Shown: positions 56,500 through 64,000 of the stretch, piece after piece
Layout of the letters: every line of letters begins with the position of its first letter
Position numbering within the stretch: the stretch's first letter is position 1
NCBI GenBank assembly: GCA_017412715.1
Contig: JAFPWU010000008.1
Span: 1 to 64,000, forward strand
DNA: 64,000 bases
Reading direction: 5' to 3'
Source of the DNA: Clostridia bacterium
GTDB lineage: Bacteria > Bacillota > Clostridia > Christensenellales > Aristaeellaceae
The notes under the pieces: model-generated
Told to the model about the DNA's origin: nothing
Databases searched by the model: none
The model's input: the letters and a program-made list of their open reading frames with translations, nothing else
Position numbers and translations under genes: made by a program

Positions 56500-56661
56500 G
56501 GAAATGCTGAAGTCCTGTTTTTCGGCTGCTGCCGCCGGGACGGAATCCATCAGCAGTCTCCTCAGGTTCAGCTGATCCCGTTTTCTCTGGCGCTTCGGGA
56601 AACAGCTTCCCGGAAGCCTGGAAAATATAAACAAAAACGACAGAAAAAGGGAGGTACCCTC

Positions 56662-57054
56662 ATGAGCAAGCTTCTCAAGGAATTTAAGGAATTCGCGCTT
56701 CGCGGCAATGTCGTGGACATGGCTGTCGGCGTGGTCATCGGAGCTGCCTTCGGCAAGGTGGTGACCGCGGTCATCGATATCTTTCTGACCCCCATTCTGG
56801 AGGCCCTGCCCAAGATGGAAAACGGAGGGACCGGATTTGCCGGCAGCCTCATTTCCTTTGTGGCTGTGCTGGTGGAATTCCTGCTGACCGCGCTGGTGCT
56901 CTTCGTGATCATCAAGGCCATGAACAAGGCCAAGAATCTGACCAAAAAGCCCGAGAAGCCCGCTGAGCCCACGACCAAGAAGTGCAAGTACTGCCTCAGC
57001 GAGATCGACATCAAGGCGACCCGCTGCCCCCACTGCACCAGCGAGCTGAAATAA
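56662..57054 (+). CDS. mscL: Large-conductance mechanosensitive channel with a zinc-ribbon tail
   Basis: 130 residues. The N-terminal FALRGNVVDMAVGVVIGAAFGKVV is the MscL pore helix region, and a second helix lies about residues 68-92. The C-terminus replaces the usual amphipathic helix with a short linker and a zinc ribbon, CKYC...CPHC. MscL releases solutes on osmotic down-shock. The ribbon version occurs in some Firmicutes, but its effect on gating is unclear. AGGGAGG precedes the start. A terminator follows. Confidence 0.93.
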   Translation: MSKLLKEFKEFALRGNVVDMAVGVVIGAAFGKVVTAVIDIFLTPILEALPKMENGGTGFAGSLISFVAVLVEFLLTALVLFVIIKAMNKAKNLTKKPEKPAEPTTKKCKYCLSEIDIKATRCPHCTSELK

Positions 57055-57072
57055 GCGATCCACCCTCGTCTG

Positions 57073-57101
57073 AAAAGCATGGCCGTCGGTCATGCTTTTT
57101 T
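57073..57101 (+). terminator. Rho-independent terminator after mscL
   Basis: A 9-bp stem (AAAAGCATG/CATGCTTTT, 57073-57081 with 57091-57099) with a 9-base loop and a six-T tract ending at 57101. Confidence 0.85.
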
Positions 57102-57113
57102 GCTGCATTCCGC

Positions 57114-57142
57114 TTGTGTTTTTCCAGCTTTCTATGTAAAAT
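57114..57142 (+). promoter_or_regulatory. Sigma-A-type promoter for the NfnAB pair
   Basis: TTGTGT (57114-57119), a 17-bp spacer and TAAAAT (57137-57142), 60 bases before the start codon. Confidence 0.65.
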
Positions 57143-57201
57143 AATCCCCAATATCGGGACGCGGGGGTTCATGCTCCGGGTCCCTCTGCGGAGGGAAGAT
57201 C

Positions 57202-58059
57202 ATGTATCGAATTGCAAGCAGAAAAGTTTTGAATCCATCCATGATTCAGCTGGAGGTGGAAGCGCCCCTGGTAGCCCGAAAGGCGAAGCCCGGCCAGTTT
57301 ATCATCCTGCGGGTGAACGAGGAAGGGGAACGGATTCCCCTGACCGTGGCGGGGACGGATCCGGCGGCGGGAACGGTGAAGATTATCTTCCAGGTGGTCG
57401 GAGCGACTACGGAGCTGCTTAAGTATAAAATGGAAGGGGATTTCCTGCAGGATTTTGTAGGTCCCCTGGGCCTGCCTACCCATACGGAGGGGATCCGGAG
57501 CGTCTGTGTGGTGGGCGGCGGCGCAGGATGCGCCATTGCCATGCCGGTGGCGGAGGAATTCCATCGGCTGGGAGCGGAAGTAACCAGCATTATCGGCTTC
57601 CGAAACAAGGACCTGCTGATCCTGGAGGATGAATTCCGTTCCTTTTCTGATGAGCTGGTGGTGATGACGGATGACGGAAGCTACGGCCGCCATGGAAATG
57701 TGACCGTTCCTCTGAAGGAGATGCTGGAGGCCGGCAAACACTTCGATATGATCATTACCATCGGGCCTCTGATTATGATGAAGTTCGTGGTGGCCGCGGC
57801 CAAACCCTTCGGAGTGCCGGTGACTGTGAGCATGAACCCCATCATGATTGACGGCACCGGCATGTGCGGCGGATGCCGGATTACGCTTGTGCGGGACGGG
57901 CAGCGGGTAACGAAGTTCGCCTGCGTGGACGGTCCGGATTTCAACGGATATGAGATCGACTTTGACGAGGCTATGAGCCGGGGCCGCATGTATGCGGAAT
58001 ACGAGCGCCATGCCTATGAGGAAGCCTGCAATCTGATGCAGAAGAACATCGCCGGGTGA
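57202..58059 (+). CDS. NfnA-like FAD/2Fe-2S subunit (sulfide/dihydroorotate dehydrogenase-like)
   Basis: 285 residues. An FAD-binding beta barrel (about 1-100, QFIILRVNEEGERIPLTV) and an NAD-binding domain (VVGGGAGCAIAMPVAEE) precede a C-terminal 2Fe-2S group, with cysteines in TGMCGGCRITL and FACVDGPDF. With the following gene it forms NfnAB, the electron-bifurcating NADH-dependent ferredoxin:NADP oxidoreductase of anaerobes; SudAB is a close alternative. It starts with GGAGGG upstream and is 15 bp from its partner. Confidence 0.88.
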   Translation: MYRIASRKVLNPSMIQLEVEAPLVARKAKPGQFIILRVNEEGERIPLTVAGTDPAAGTVKIIFQVVGATTELLKYKMEGDFLQDFVGPLGLPTHTEGIRSVCVVGGGAGCAIAMPVAEEFHRLGAEVTSIIGFRNKDLLILEDEFRSFSDELVVMTDDGSYGRHGNVTVPLKEMLEAGKHFDMIITIGPLIMMKFVVAAAKPFGVPVTVSMNPIMIDGTGMCGGCRITLVRDGQRVTKFACVDGPDFNGYEIDFDEAMSRGRMYAEYERHAYEEACNLMQKNIAG

Positions 58060-58074
58060 GGGGAGGAAAAAAGA

Positions 58075-59487
58075 ATGGCTGTGAATCCTGTAAAACATGA
58101 GATGCCTGCCCAGAAGCCGGAGGTGCGGGCCAGAAACTTCCGGGAGGTGGCCCTGGGCTACCCGATGGAGATTGCCCTGGAAGAAGCCAGGCGCTGCCTG
58201 AACTGCAAAAACCGGCCCTGCGTGTCCGGGTGCCCGGTTAACATCAACATTCCGGATTTTATTTCCCGGATCAAGGAAGAAGATTTTGAGGGGGCCTACC
58301 GGATTATTACCCAGTCCTCCTCCCTGCCCGCGGTTTGCGGGCGGGTCTGTCCCCAGGAAACCCAGTGTGAGAGCCAGTGCACCCTGCACGTGCGGGCCAA
58401 GATGGATCCTGTGGGCATCGGCCGCCTGGAGCGCTTTGTAGCGGACTGGCACAATGCCAACAGCCAGGAAAAACCCACTCCTCCCGCCTCCAATGGACAC
58501 AGAGTCGCCGTGGTTGGCGCAGGACCTTCCGGGCTGACCTGCGCCGGGGATCTGGCCAAGAAGGGATATCAGGTCACGATCTATGAAGCGCTGCATACCG
58601 CCGGGGGCGTGCTGATTTACGGGATTCCCGAATTCCGTCTGCCAAAGGCCATCGTGGCGAAAGAAGTGGAGACCCTGAAGGAGCTGGGGGTTCAGGTAGA
58701 GACCAATGTGATTATCGGCAAGACCCTGACCGTGGATGAGCTCTTTGAGATGGGCTTCGAGGCCGTCTTCATCGGTTCCGGGGCAGGGCTGCCCAACTTT
58801 ATGAATATTCCCGGGGAAGCCCTGAAGGGAGTGTATTCCGCCAATGAGTTCCTGACCCGGTCCAATCTGATGAAGGCCTATGAGGAGAACCCCCATACTC
58901 CCATCATGAAGGGGGGACGGGTGGTCGTGGTAGGCGGCGGCAATGTGGCCATGGACGCGGCCAGGACGGCCCTGCGGCTGGGCGCGGAGAAGGTATATAT
59001 CGTCTATCGCCGCTCCATGGAGGAACTGCCCGCCAGAAGAGAAGAAGTGGAGCACGCGGAAGAGGAGGGCATCGATTTCCGCCTGCTTTGCAATCCTACG
59101 GAGATTCTGGGCTATCAGAATCCCGAGGATCCCAGGGATCCGAAGAACGGCTTTGTGACGGGGATCCGCTGCATCAGGATGGAACTGGGCGAGCCGGACG
59201 CCAGCGGCCGCCGGCGCCCGGTAGAGGTTCCCGGCAGCGAGTTTACGCTGGAGGCGGATACGGTGATCATCGCTATCGGCACCAGCCCGAACCCGCTGAT
59301 CAAGAACACCACGGAGGGCCTGGAGGTAAACCGCAGGGGCGGTATCATCATCAACGAGGAGGGCCTGACCTCCCGGGAGAATGTTTATGCCGGCGGCGAC
59401 GCGGTGACCGGCGCGGCCACGGTGATCTCCGCCATGGGCGCGGGCAAGGTGGCGGCCAAAGCCATTCACGAGGCTATCGGCGGGTAA
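58075..59487 (+). CDS. gltA: NfnB-like NADPH-binding flavoprotein (GltA/GltD family)
   Basis: 470 residues. N-terminal cysteines (CLNCKNRPCVSGCPVNINIPDF region and CGRVCPQETQCESQC) bind two 4Fe-4S clusters. An FAD loop VVGAGPSGLTCAG, NADPH loop VVVGGGNVAMDAART and C-terminal VYAGGDAVTGAATVISAM follow. Annotation pipelines often call it NADPH-dependent glutamate synthase; beside NfnA the bifurcation role is more likely, making NADPH from NADH and reduced ferredoxin. Its stop is 40 bp before the aro promoter. Confidence 0.88.
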   Translation: MAVNPVKHEMPAQKPEVRARNFREVALGYPMEIALEEARRCLNCKNRPCVSGCPVNINIPDFISRIKEEDFEGAYRIITQSSSLPAVCGRVCPQETQCESQCTLHVRAKMDPVGIGRLERFVADWHNANSQEKPTPPASNGHRVAVVGAGPSGLTCAGDLAKKGYQVTIYEALHTAGGVLIYGIPEFRLPKAIVAKEVETLKELGVQVETNVIIGKTLTVDELFEMGFEAVFIGSGAGLPNFMNIPGEALKGVYSANEFLTRSNLMKAYEENPHTPIMKGGRVVVVGGGNVAMDAARTALRLGAEKVYIVYRRSMEELPARREEVEHAEEEGIDFRLLCNPTEILGYQNPEDPRDPKNGFVTGIRCIRMELGEPDASGRRRPVEVPGSEFTLEADTVIIAIGTSPNPLIKNTTEGLEVNRRGGIIINEEGLTSRENVYAGGDAVTGAATVISAMGAGKVAAKAIHEAIGG

Positions 59488-59526
59488 AGGGTTTTGTTTT
59501 TTTCCTGTCTTTCAGGGGCCTGCCTC

Positions 59527-59555
59527 TTGCGGGACGGGAAACAACATGGTACAAT
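59527..59555 (+). promoter_or_regulatory. Sigma-A-type promoter for the aromatic amino acid operon
   Basis: TTGCGG (59527-59532), a 17-bp spacer and TACAAT (59550-59555), about 40 bases before the leader ribosome binding site AAGGGG. Confidence 0.75.
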
Positions 59556-59603
59556 GCCCGCAATTCAGCAAGCGTGGTTCAGCCGCGCGGAAGGGGAAAA
59601 AGC

Positions 59604-59654
59604 ATGCTGCGCAGTTTCTATTTCGGGTTTTATTACTTTACCTTAGTGCTTTAG
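59604..59654 (+). CDS. Phe/Tyr-rich leader peptide of the aro operon
   Basis: A 16-residue peptide, MLRSFYFGFYYFTLVL, with four Phe and three Tyr. AAGGGG lies 7 bases upstream. It ends at TAG (59652-59654), partly within the first arm of the pause hairpin. Such aromatic-rich leaders (as in pheA leaders of enteric bacteria) make ribosomes stall when charged tRNA-Phe or tRNA-Tyr is scarce and so switch on the downstream genes. It is too short for normal gene finders. Confidence 0.85.
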   Translation: MLRSFYFGFYYFTLVL

Positions 59655-59731
59655 GGTAAGGTAATTTTGCATGCATGCTTTTCGGAAGACCGAAAAGATC
59701 AGGGCTCGCGGAATTACCGCGGGCCCTTTTT
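59638..59731 (+). terminator. Transcription attenuator of the aro operon
   Basis: Region 1 TTACCTTA (59638-59645) pairs with region 2 TAAGGTAA (59657-59664). Region 2 can instead pair as GGTAATT (59660-59666) with AATTACC (59712-59718), which includes the terminator loop and the base of its second arm. The terminator stem is GGGCTCGCGG (59702-59711) with CCGCGGGCCC (59717-59726) and a five-T tract (59727-59731). A further hairpin lies at 59679-59696. These exclusive pairings are those of a classic leader-peptide attenuator. Confidence 0.85.
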
Positions 59732-59752
59732 CTGAGAAAGGAGAGGTTAAAT

Positions 59753-60754
59753 ATGATTATTGCGCTGAAGAAGGGAATTCGCAGGGAGGAACAGGATCAT
59801 CTGATTTCCTGGCTGGAGAGCTACGGGGTGCGGATCCATCTGTCCGAGGGGGAGTATCAGACGGTGGTGGGCCTGGTGGGGGATACCACCCGCATCGATA
59901 CTGACCTGATCAGCGGTCTGGATATTGTGGAGAGCGTGACCCGGATCTCGGAGCCCTTCAAGAAGGCCAACCGGAAATTCCATCCGGAGGACAGCGTCAT
60001 CCGGATCACGGAGGCGGTGGCTTTCGGCAAAGGAGAGTTTCAGCTCATTGCCGGGCCCTGCTCCGTGGAGAGCGAAGCCCAGGTGGAGACCATCGCCCGG
60101 GCGGTGAAGAAAAGCGGGGCGGGGGTGCTTCGGGGCGGAGCCTTCAAGCCCCGGACTTCTCCCTATGATTTTCAGGGACTCCACGAAGAGGGAATCCGGA
60201 TCCTGACCGAGGTCCGGAAGCGGGTGGGGCTGCCCATCATTACGGAGATCATGGATATCGGGCACCTGCCATACTTCCAGGATGTGGACATTATCCAGGT
60301 AGGGGCCCGGAACATGCAGAATTTTGAGCTGCTGAAGGAGCTGGGAAAGACCGATAAGCCGATCCTGCTCAAGCGGGGACTGGCCAATACCATCAAGGAG
60401 CTGCTGATGAGCGCGGAGTACATCATGAGCGGCGGAAATGAGCGGGTGATTCTCTGCGAGCGGGGCATCCGTACGTATGAAACCTACACCCGGAACACGC
60501 TGGATCTTTCCGCGGTGGCGGTGCTCCATGAACTGAGCCATCTGCCCGTGGTGGTGGATCCCAGTCATGCCACGGGAGCAGCCCGGTATGTGCGGCCCAT
60601 GGCGCTGGCTGCGGCGGCCTGCGGGGCGGACGGACTGATGATCGAGGTGCATAACGATCCGCCCCATGCCCTGTGCGACGGCCCCCAGAGCCTGACGCCG
60701 GAGCAGTTTGACGAGGTGGCCTCGGCGGTGCGCCGGGTCAGGGAAGCGCTGTAA
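59753..60754 (+). CDS. aroF: 3-deoxy-7-phosphoheptulonate synthase (DAHP synthase, type I beta)
   Basis: 333 residues. It joins PEP and erythrose 4-phosphate in the first shikimate step. The first 80 residues form a ferredoxin-like regulatory domain (as in the Thermotoga enzyme, inhibited by Tyr/Phe). The barrel has IAGPCSVES, RGGAFKPRTSPY, QVGARNMQNF, LLKRG and VVDPSHATG. The start at 59753 has GAAAGGAGAGG upstream. First gene of the operon behind the attenuator, so it has transcriptional control and probably feedback control. Confidence 0.96.
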   Translation: MIIALKKGIRREEQDHLISWLESYGVRIHLSEGEYQTVVGLVGDTTRIDTDLISGLDIVESVTRISEPFKKANRKFHPEDSVIRITEAVAFGKGEFQLIAGPCSVESEAQVETIARAVKKSGAGVLRGGAFKPRTSPYDFQGLHEEGIRILTEVRKRVGLPIITEIMDIGHLPYFQDVDIIQVGARNMQNFELLKELGKTDKPILLKRGLANTIKELLMSAEYIMSGGNERVILCERGIRTYETYTRNTLDLSAVAVLHELSHLPVVVDPSHATGAARYVRPMALAAAACGADGLMIEVHNDPPHALCDGPQSLTPEQFDEVASAVRRVREAL

Positions 60755-60769
60755 AAGGAGAGAAAAGGG

Positions 60770-61612
60770 ATGCGGATTGGAATCGTGGGACTCGGGCTGA
60801 TCGGAGCCTCCATGGCCAAGGCCCTGACCAGACTGGAACACCGGGTGCTGGGGATGGACAGGGATGAATCAACGCTGAAATATGCCCTGCTGACGGGGAC
60901 CGTGGCGGAGAAGCTGACGGAGGAAAACCTGCCCTCCTGCGATCTGCTGCTGCTGGCGGTCTATCCTCAGGCGGCGGTGGAAATCCTGACCCGCTGGGCG
61001 CCGAGGATCTCCCGGTCCACCCTGGTTATGGACCTGTGCGGCGTTAAGCGGGCGGTCTGCGAACCCTGCTTCGCGCTGGCTGAGAAGTACGGCTTCCCGT
61101 TCATGGGGGGCCATCCGATGGCGGGACGTCAGTTCTCAGGCATAAAGTACGCGGACGCGGACCTGTTTCAGGGCGCATCCATGGTTCTGGTTCCCCGGGA
61201 AGGGGAGGATCTGTTCCGGGTCAGCGGGGTCAGTGAGCTCATGCATCGGGTGGGATTTGCTGCGGTGACCGTAACGACGCCGGAGGAGCACGACCGGATG
61301 ATCGCCTATACCTCTCAGCTGGCCCACCTTGTCTCCAATGCCTATGTTCTGTCCCCCGCCGCGAAGGGGCTTCGGTATTTCGCCGGGGGAAGCTACCGGG
61401 ATCTGACCCGGGTCGCTTTCCTGAACGAACAGATGTGGACCGAACTCTTTCTGGAAAACGGGGACCTGCTGGGAGAGGAGCTGGACCGTCTGCTGAATCG
61501 GCTGACGGAATTCCGGGATTCCCTGCGGCAGGGGGATGAGGAAAGGCTGAAGGCCCTGCTGCGGGAAGGCCGGGAGAGAAAAGAGGAGCTGGACGCGGAA
61601 TGGAAATCGTAA
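60770..61612 (+). CDS. tyrA: Prephenate dehydrogenase
   Basis: 280 residues. NAD-dependent oxidation of prephenate on the tyrosine branch. The Rossmann loop GIVGLGLIGASMAKAL is at the N-terminus; the substrate site has VMDLCGVKRAV and GGHPMAGRQFSGIKYAD with the conserved His. A helical C-terminal domain follows. No ACT domain. It overlaps aroB by 13 bp. Confidence 0.94.
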   Translation: MRIGIVGLGLIGASMAKALTRLEHRVLGMDRDESTLKYALLTGTVAEKLTEENLPSCDLLLLAVYPQAAVEILTRWAPRISRSTLVMDLCGVKRAVCEPCFALAEKYGFPFMGGHPMAGRQFSGIKYADADLFQGASMVLVPREGEDLFRVSGVSELMHRVGFAAVTVTTPEEHDRMIAYTSQLAHLVSNAYVLSPAAKGLRYFAGGSYRDLTRVAFLNEQMWTELFLENGDLLGEELDRLLNRLTEFRDSLRQGDEERLKALLREGRERKEELDAEWKS

Positions 61613-62670
61613 AGGTAAACACCGGAGTGCCCTACGAGGTGCTGATCGGGGCAGGACTGCTGGATCGGGCCGGGGAGCTCACGGGAGAGGCGGTATCCGG
61701 CCGCCGGGTGATGATCCTGTCGGATGACCGGGTGGCACCCCTGTATCTGGAACGGACGGAGGAAGCCTTCCGTCGGGCCGGATTCGCAGCCGCCCACTTC
61801 GTTTTTCCCGCGGGAGAGGCGCATAAGACCCTGGCTACGGTGGAGCGGGCCCTGGAGGCCGCGGAGAAAGCCGGGCTGACCAGGAGCGACCTTTTTGCCG
61901 CACTGGGAGGAGGATTGACGGGGGATATTACGGGGCTGGCAGCGGCACTGTTTCTTCGGGGCGTGGATTTTGTGCAGATTCCCACCACGCTGCTGGCCAT
62001 GGTGGACGCGTCCGTGGGGGGAAAAACCGCCGTGAACCTGCGGCAGGGCAAGAATCTTTGCGGCGCTTTCCACCAGCCCAGAAGGGTGCTGTGCGACCCG
62101 GAGACCCTGCGGACGCTTCCCCGGGAGGTGTACGCGGAGGGTATGGCCGAGGTGATCAAGCATGGGGCTCTGGGCGGGGAAGAGCTGCTGGACAGGATTG
62201 TTCACGGGGAGCCGCTGGAGAACCTGATTGCGGACAATGTCCGGCTCAAGAGCGGGATCGTCAGCCTGGATGAACGGGAAAGCGGTCTTCGGCAGAAACT
62301 GAATCTGGGGCATACCTTCGGCCATGGGGTGGAAAAACTCACAGGGTTTTCCATCTATCACGGGGAGGGCGTCAGCATAGGGCTTATGATTGCAGCTTTT
62401 GCCGCTGAACATCATGGACTGTGCCGGCCTGGAGTCTGGAAGGAACTGCGGGGAATGCTGACCCGGGAGGGACTGCCGGTGACCACCTGCTTTTCCGCGG
62501 CGGAGATTGCGGGAGCTGCCCGGAACGATAAGAAGCGCAGGGGGGACAGAATCACGCTGGTGCTGCCGGAAAGCCGGGGACAAAGCCGGCTGTATCCCCT
62601 GGCGGTCAGCGAACTGGATGAATTTATCGCTTGCTGCGACGGAACTGTGACCGGAATCAAGGAGGAATGA
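61600..62670 (+). CDS. aroB: 3-dehydroquinate synthase
   Basis: 356 residues. It converts DAHP to 3-dehydroquinate with NAD and a metal. The strong motifs are ALGGGLTGDITGLAAALFLRG (split at GGG), IPTTLLAMVDASVGGKTAVN, the metal ligand region EVIKHGAL and the LGHTFGHGVE histidines. Start at 61600 inside the end of tyrA; stop just before pheA. Confidence 0.97.
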   Translation: MEIVKVNTGVPYEVLIGAGLLDRAGELTGEAVSGRRVMILSDDRVAPLYLERTEEAFRRAGFAAAHFVFPAGEAHKTLATVERALEAAEKAGLTRSDLFAALGGGLTGDITGLAAALFLRGVDFVQIPTTLLAMVDASVGGKTAVNLRQGKNLCGAFHQPRRVLCDPETLRTLPREVYAEGMAEVIKHGALGGEELLDRIVHGEPLENLIADNVRLKSGIVSLDERESGLRQKLNLGHTFGHGVEKLTGFSIYHGEGVSIGLMIAAFAAEHHGLCRPGVWKELRGMLTREGLPVTTCFSAAEIAGAARNDKKRRGDRITLVLPESRGQSRLYPLAVSELDEFIACCDGTVTGIKEE

Positions 62671-62672
62671 GG

Positions 62673-63815
62673 ATGGATATTCAGGAACTGAGGCAGAGGA
62701 TGGATGAAATCGATTCCCAGATGCTGGATCTGTATGCCCGGCGGATGGAGACGGCCCGGGTCATCGGAGCCTACAAACGGGAACGGGGCCTGCCGGTAAC
62801 GGACAGCCAGCGGGAGCGGGAGATGCTGAACCGGCTGGGGGACCAGGCGGGGGAGGAAAATGAGGACGGAGTCAGGGCGCTCTTTGGCTTTCTGATTGCC
62901 CAGAGCCGAACCCGCCAGCTTCTGGACGGGAAGGGAGCCAGCCAGCTGGGGCAGCGGATCCGGCAGGCGATCGATCAGACGCAGCCGCTTTTTCCGGATA
63001 AGGCCATGGTGGCCTGTCAGGGCGTGGAAGGCGCTTATTCCCAGCTGGCCTGCGTGAAGATGTTCCGCCATCCCTCCATTCTCTACTGCAAGACCTTCGA
63101 GAACGTTTTCAGCGCGATCGAGAGCGGATTGTGCCGGTACGGGGTGCTGCCCATTGAAAACAGCCTGGCCGGATCGGTGAACAGCGTCTATGACCAGATG
63201 ATCAGCCACCACTGCTATATTGTCCGTTCCGTCCGGATTCGAATAGACCATACCCTTCTGGCCTGCCCGGGCACCAGCGAGTCGGAAATCCGGGAGATTT
63301 TTTCCCACGAGCAGGCGATTCAGCAGTGTTCCAGGTTTCTGGCGGAGCATAAGGAGTGGAAGGTGACCATCTGCTCCAATACCGCTGCGGCGGCTAAAAT
63401 GGTGGCGGAGAGCGGCCGCAGGGACGCGGCAGCCATTTCCTCCCCGGCCTGCGCGGGCCAGTATGGGCTTGATTGCCTGCGGACGGAGATCCAGAACAAC
63501 AGCAATAATCATACCCGGTTTATCTGCATTTCCAAGGAGCCGGAAATCTATCCCGGGGCGGATCATACCAGCCTGATGCTGGTGCTGCCCAACCGTCCGG
63601 GTTCCCTGTATGAGCTGCTGGGCCGCTTCAATGCCAATGGCGTCAACCTCACCAAGCTGGAAAGCAGACCCATGCCCGGCCGTGATTTTGAGTTCATGTT
63701 CTATTTTGATATCGATGCCTCCGTTTATTCTCCTTCCTTTGCCCGGATGCTGGAGGAGCTGGATGTCACCCTGGAGCATTTTTCCTACCTGGGAAGCTAT
63801 TCGGAGGTACTGTGA
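62673..63815 (+). CDS. pheA: Bifunctional chorismate mutase / prephenate dehydratase
   Basis: 380 residues. A chorismate mutase domain (about 1-90; RMDEIDSQMLDLYARRME), a prephenate dehydratase domain (about 110-285; GVEGAYSQLA, ENSLAGSVNSVYD, the NHTRF motif with catalytic Thr) and a C-terminal ACT domain (GSLYELLGRF, ESRPMPGRDFEF), where phenylalanine binds for feedback. The start at 62673 follows GGAGGAATGAGG. Its stop overlaps the aroE start by one base. Confidence 0.97.
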   Translation: MDIQELRQRMDEIDSQMLDLYARRMETARVIGAYKRERGLPVTDSQREREMLNRLGDQAGEENEDGVRALFGFLIAQSRTRQLLDGKGASQLGQRIRQAIDQTQPLFPDKAMVACQGVEGAYSQLACVKMFRHPSILYCKTFENVFSAIESGLCRYGVLPIENSLAGSVNSVYDQMISHHCYIVRSVRIRIDHTLLACPGTSESEIREIFSHEQAIQQCSRFLAEHKEWKVTICSNTAAAAKMVAESGRRDAAAISSPACAGQYGLDCLRTEIQNNSNNHTRFICISKEPEIYPGADHTSLMLVLPNRPGSLYELLGRFNANGVNLTKLESRPMPGRDFEFMFYFDIDASVYSPSFARMLEELDVTLEHFSYLGSYSEVL

Positions 63816-64000
63816 TGGAGGGACGCTTCGGCCTTCTGGGAGCAAAGCTGGGGCACAGCTTTTCCAGGGAAATTCATCAGGCCCTGGGAGGATATGAATA
63901 CGAGATGATTGAGCTGGAGCCGGAGGAGATCGGTCCTCTGCTTCGGAGCGGAGAATTCCGGGGGCTGAATGTGACCATTCCCTATAAGCAGACGGTGATC
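63815..64000 (+). CDS. aroE: Shikimate dehydrogenase (partial, cut by window end)
   Basis: The first 62 residues are seen. FGLLGAKLGHSFSREIHQAL and GLNVTIPYKQTVI are the two opening AroE motifs; the second holds the catalytic lysine. It reduces 3-dehydroshikimate with NADPH. It starts at ATG 63815, sharing a base with the pheA stop, so it belongs to the same operon. Confidence 0.9.
   Translation, partial: MEGRFGLLGAKLGHSFSREIHQALGGYEYEMIELEPEEIGPLLRSGEFRGLNVTIPYKQTVI

Noticed and set aside
54055..57108. Long antisense open frame with HGLHRLGRLLN-type repeats
   Set aside because: It is the mirror of the in-frame 33-bp repeats in the HerA-like gene and crosses mscL as well; no ribosome site or homology.

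Overview
The window reads as a chromosome segment of a GC-rich, saccharolytic, anaerobic member of the Bacillota (class Clostridia). The evidence is a PolC-type replicative polymerase, FloA/NfeD, a FeoA-FeoB fusion, an NfnAB-type ferredoxin/NADPH flavoenzyme pair, NADP-type glutamate dehydrogenase, a SAM-I riboswitch on metK, strong GGAGG ribosome binding sites and TTGACA-17-TATAAT promoters. The set of glucuronidase, fucosidase, rhamnosidase, cellobiose-phosphorylase-like and ChvE/Ggu sugar-uptake genes points to a gut or rumen habitat. A Christensenellales-type lineage is my guess only. I saw no rRNA, tRNA or CRISPR array.

Layout. 1-2331 (minus): ECF sigma factor overlapping a large membrane protein that runs off the window, a probable sigma/anti-sigma pair. 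2408-3671: remnant of a mobile element (HTH protein plus a large serine recombinase cut short) next to a 12-bp inverted repeat. 3733-6487 (minus): tRNA-modification genes (TtcA family, TcdA) and a CmpB-like membrane protein. 6649-9144: beta-glucuronidase, then an HTH protein with a nuclease-like core. 9295-11818 (minus): ferrous iron uptake (FeoAB fusion and a Cys-rich partner). 12063-13479: two overlapping HAD genes, the first fused to a ParB/sulfiredoxin-like domain. 13659-23973: the Firmicute housekeeping run frr-uppS-cdsA-dxr-rseP-ispG-polC. 24102-26411: DivIC-like, Ppx/GppA, SRAP and a small conserved protein. 26508-28719 (minus): NfeD-FloA with a repeat-bearing membrane protein. 29007-33520: fucosidase, YitT protein, a GltD-like flavoprotein and a VanZ protein. 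33534-36069 (minus): ABCG-like transporter. 36412-44596: rhamnosidase, GH94 phosphorylase and GH2 enzyme in one direction. 44674-47379 (minus): gdhA and metK. 48080-53221: ChvE-type sugar ABC transporter with two permeases. 53297-57054: two unrecognised genes, a HerA-like ATPase with an 11-residue repeat, and MscL. 57202-59487: NfnAB-type pair. 59527-64000: aromatic amino acid operon aroF-tyrA-aroB-pheA-aroE (the last cut by the window end).

Best signals. (1) A complete transcription attenuator ahead of aroF: promoter, a 16-residue leader peptide with seven Phe/Tyr codons, a pause hairpin, an antiterminator that pairs with the terminator loop, and a terminator with a T tract. (2) Three copies of ATTTTCTTCYG spaced exactly 20 bp, ending at the -35 box of the sugar transporter promoter. 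(3) The ParB/Srx-HAD fusion overlapping a second HAD gene. (4) A 24-bp near-perfect palindrome between divergent nfeD and fucosidase genes. (5) Several unusual protein architectures: an ABC ATPase with N-terminal membrane helices, an HTH-PD-(D/E)XK protein, and a HerA-like ATPase with hendecad repeats.
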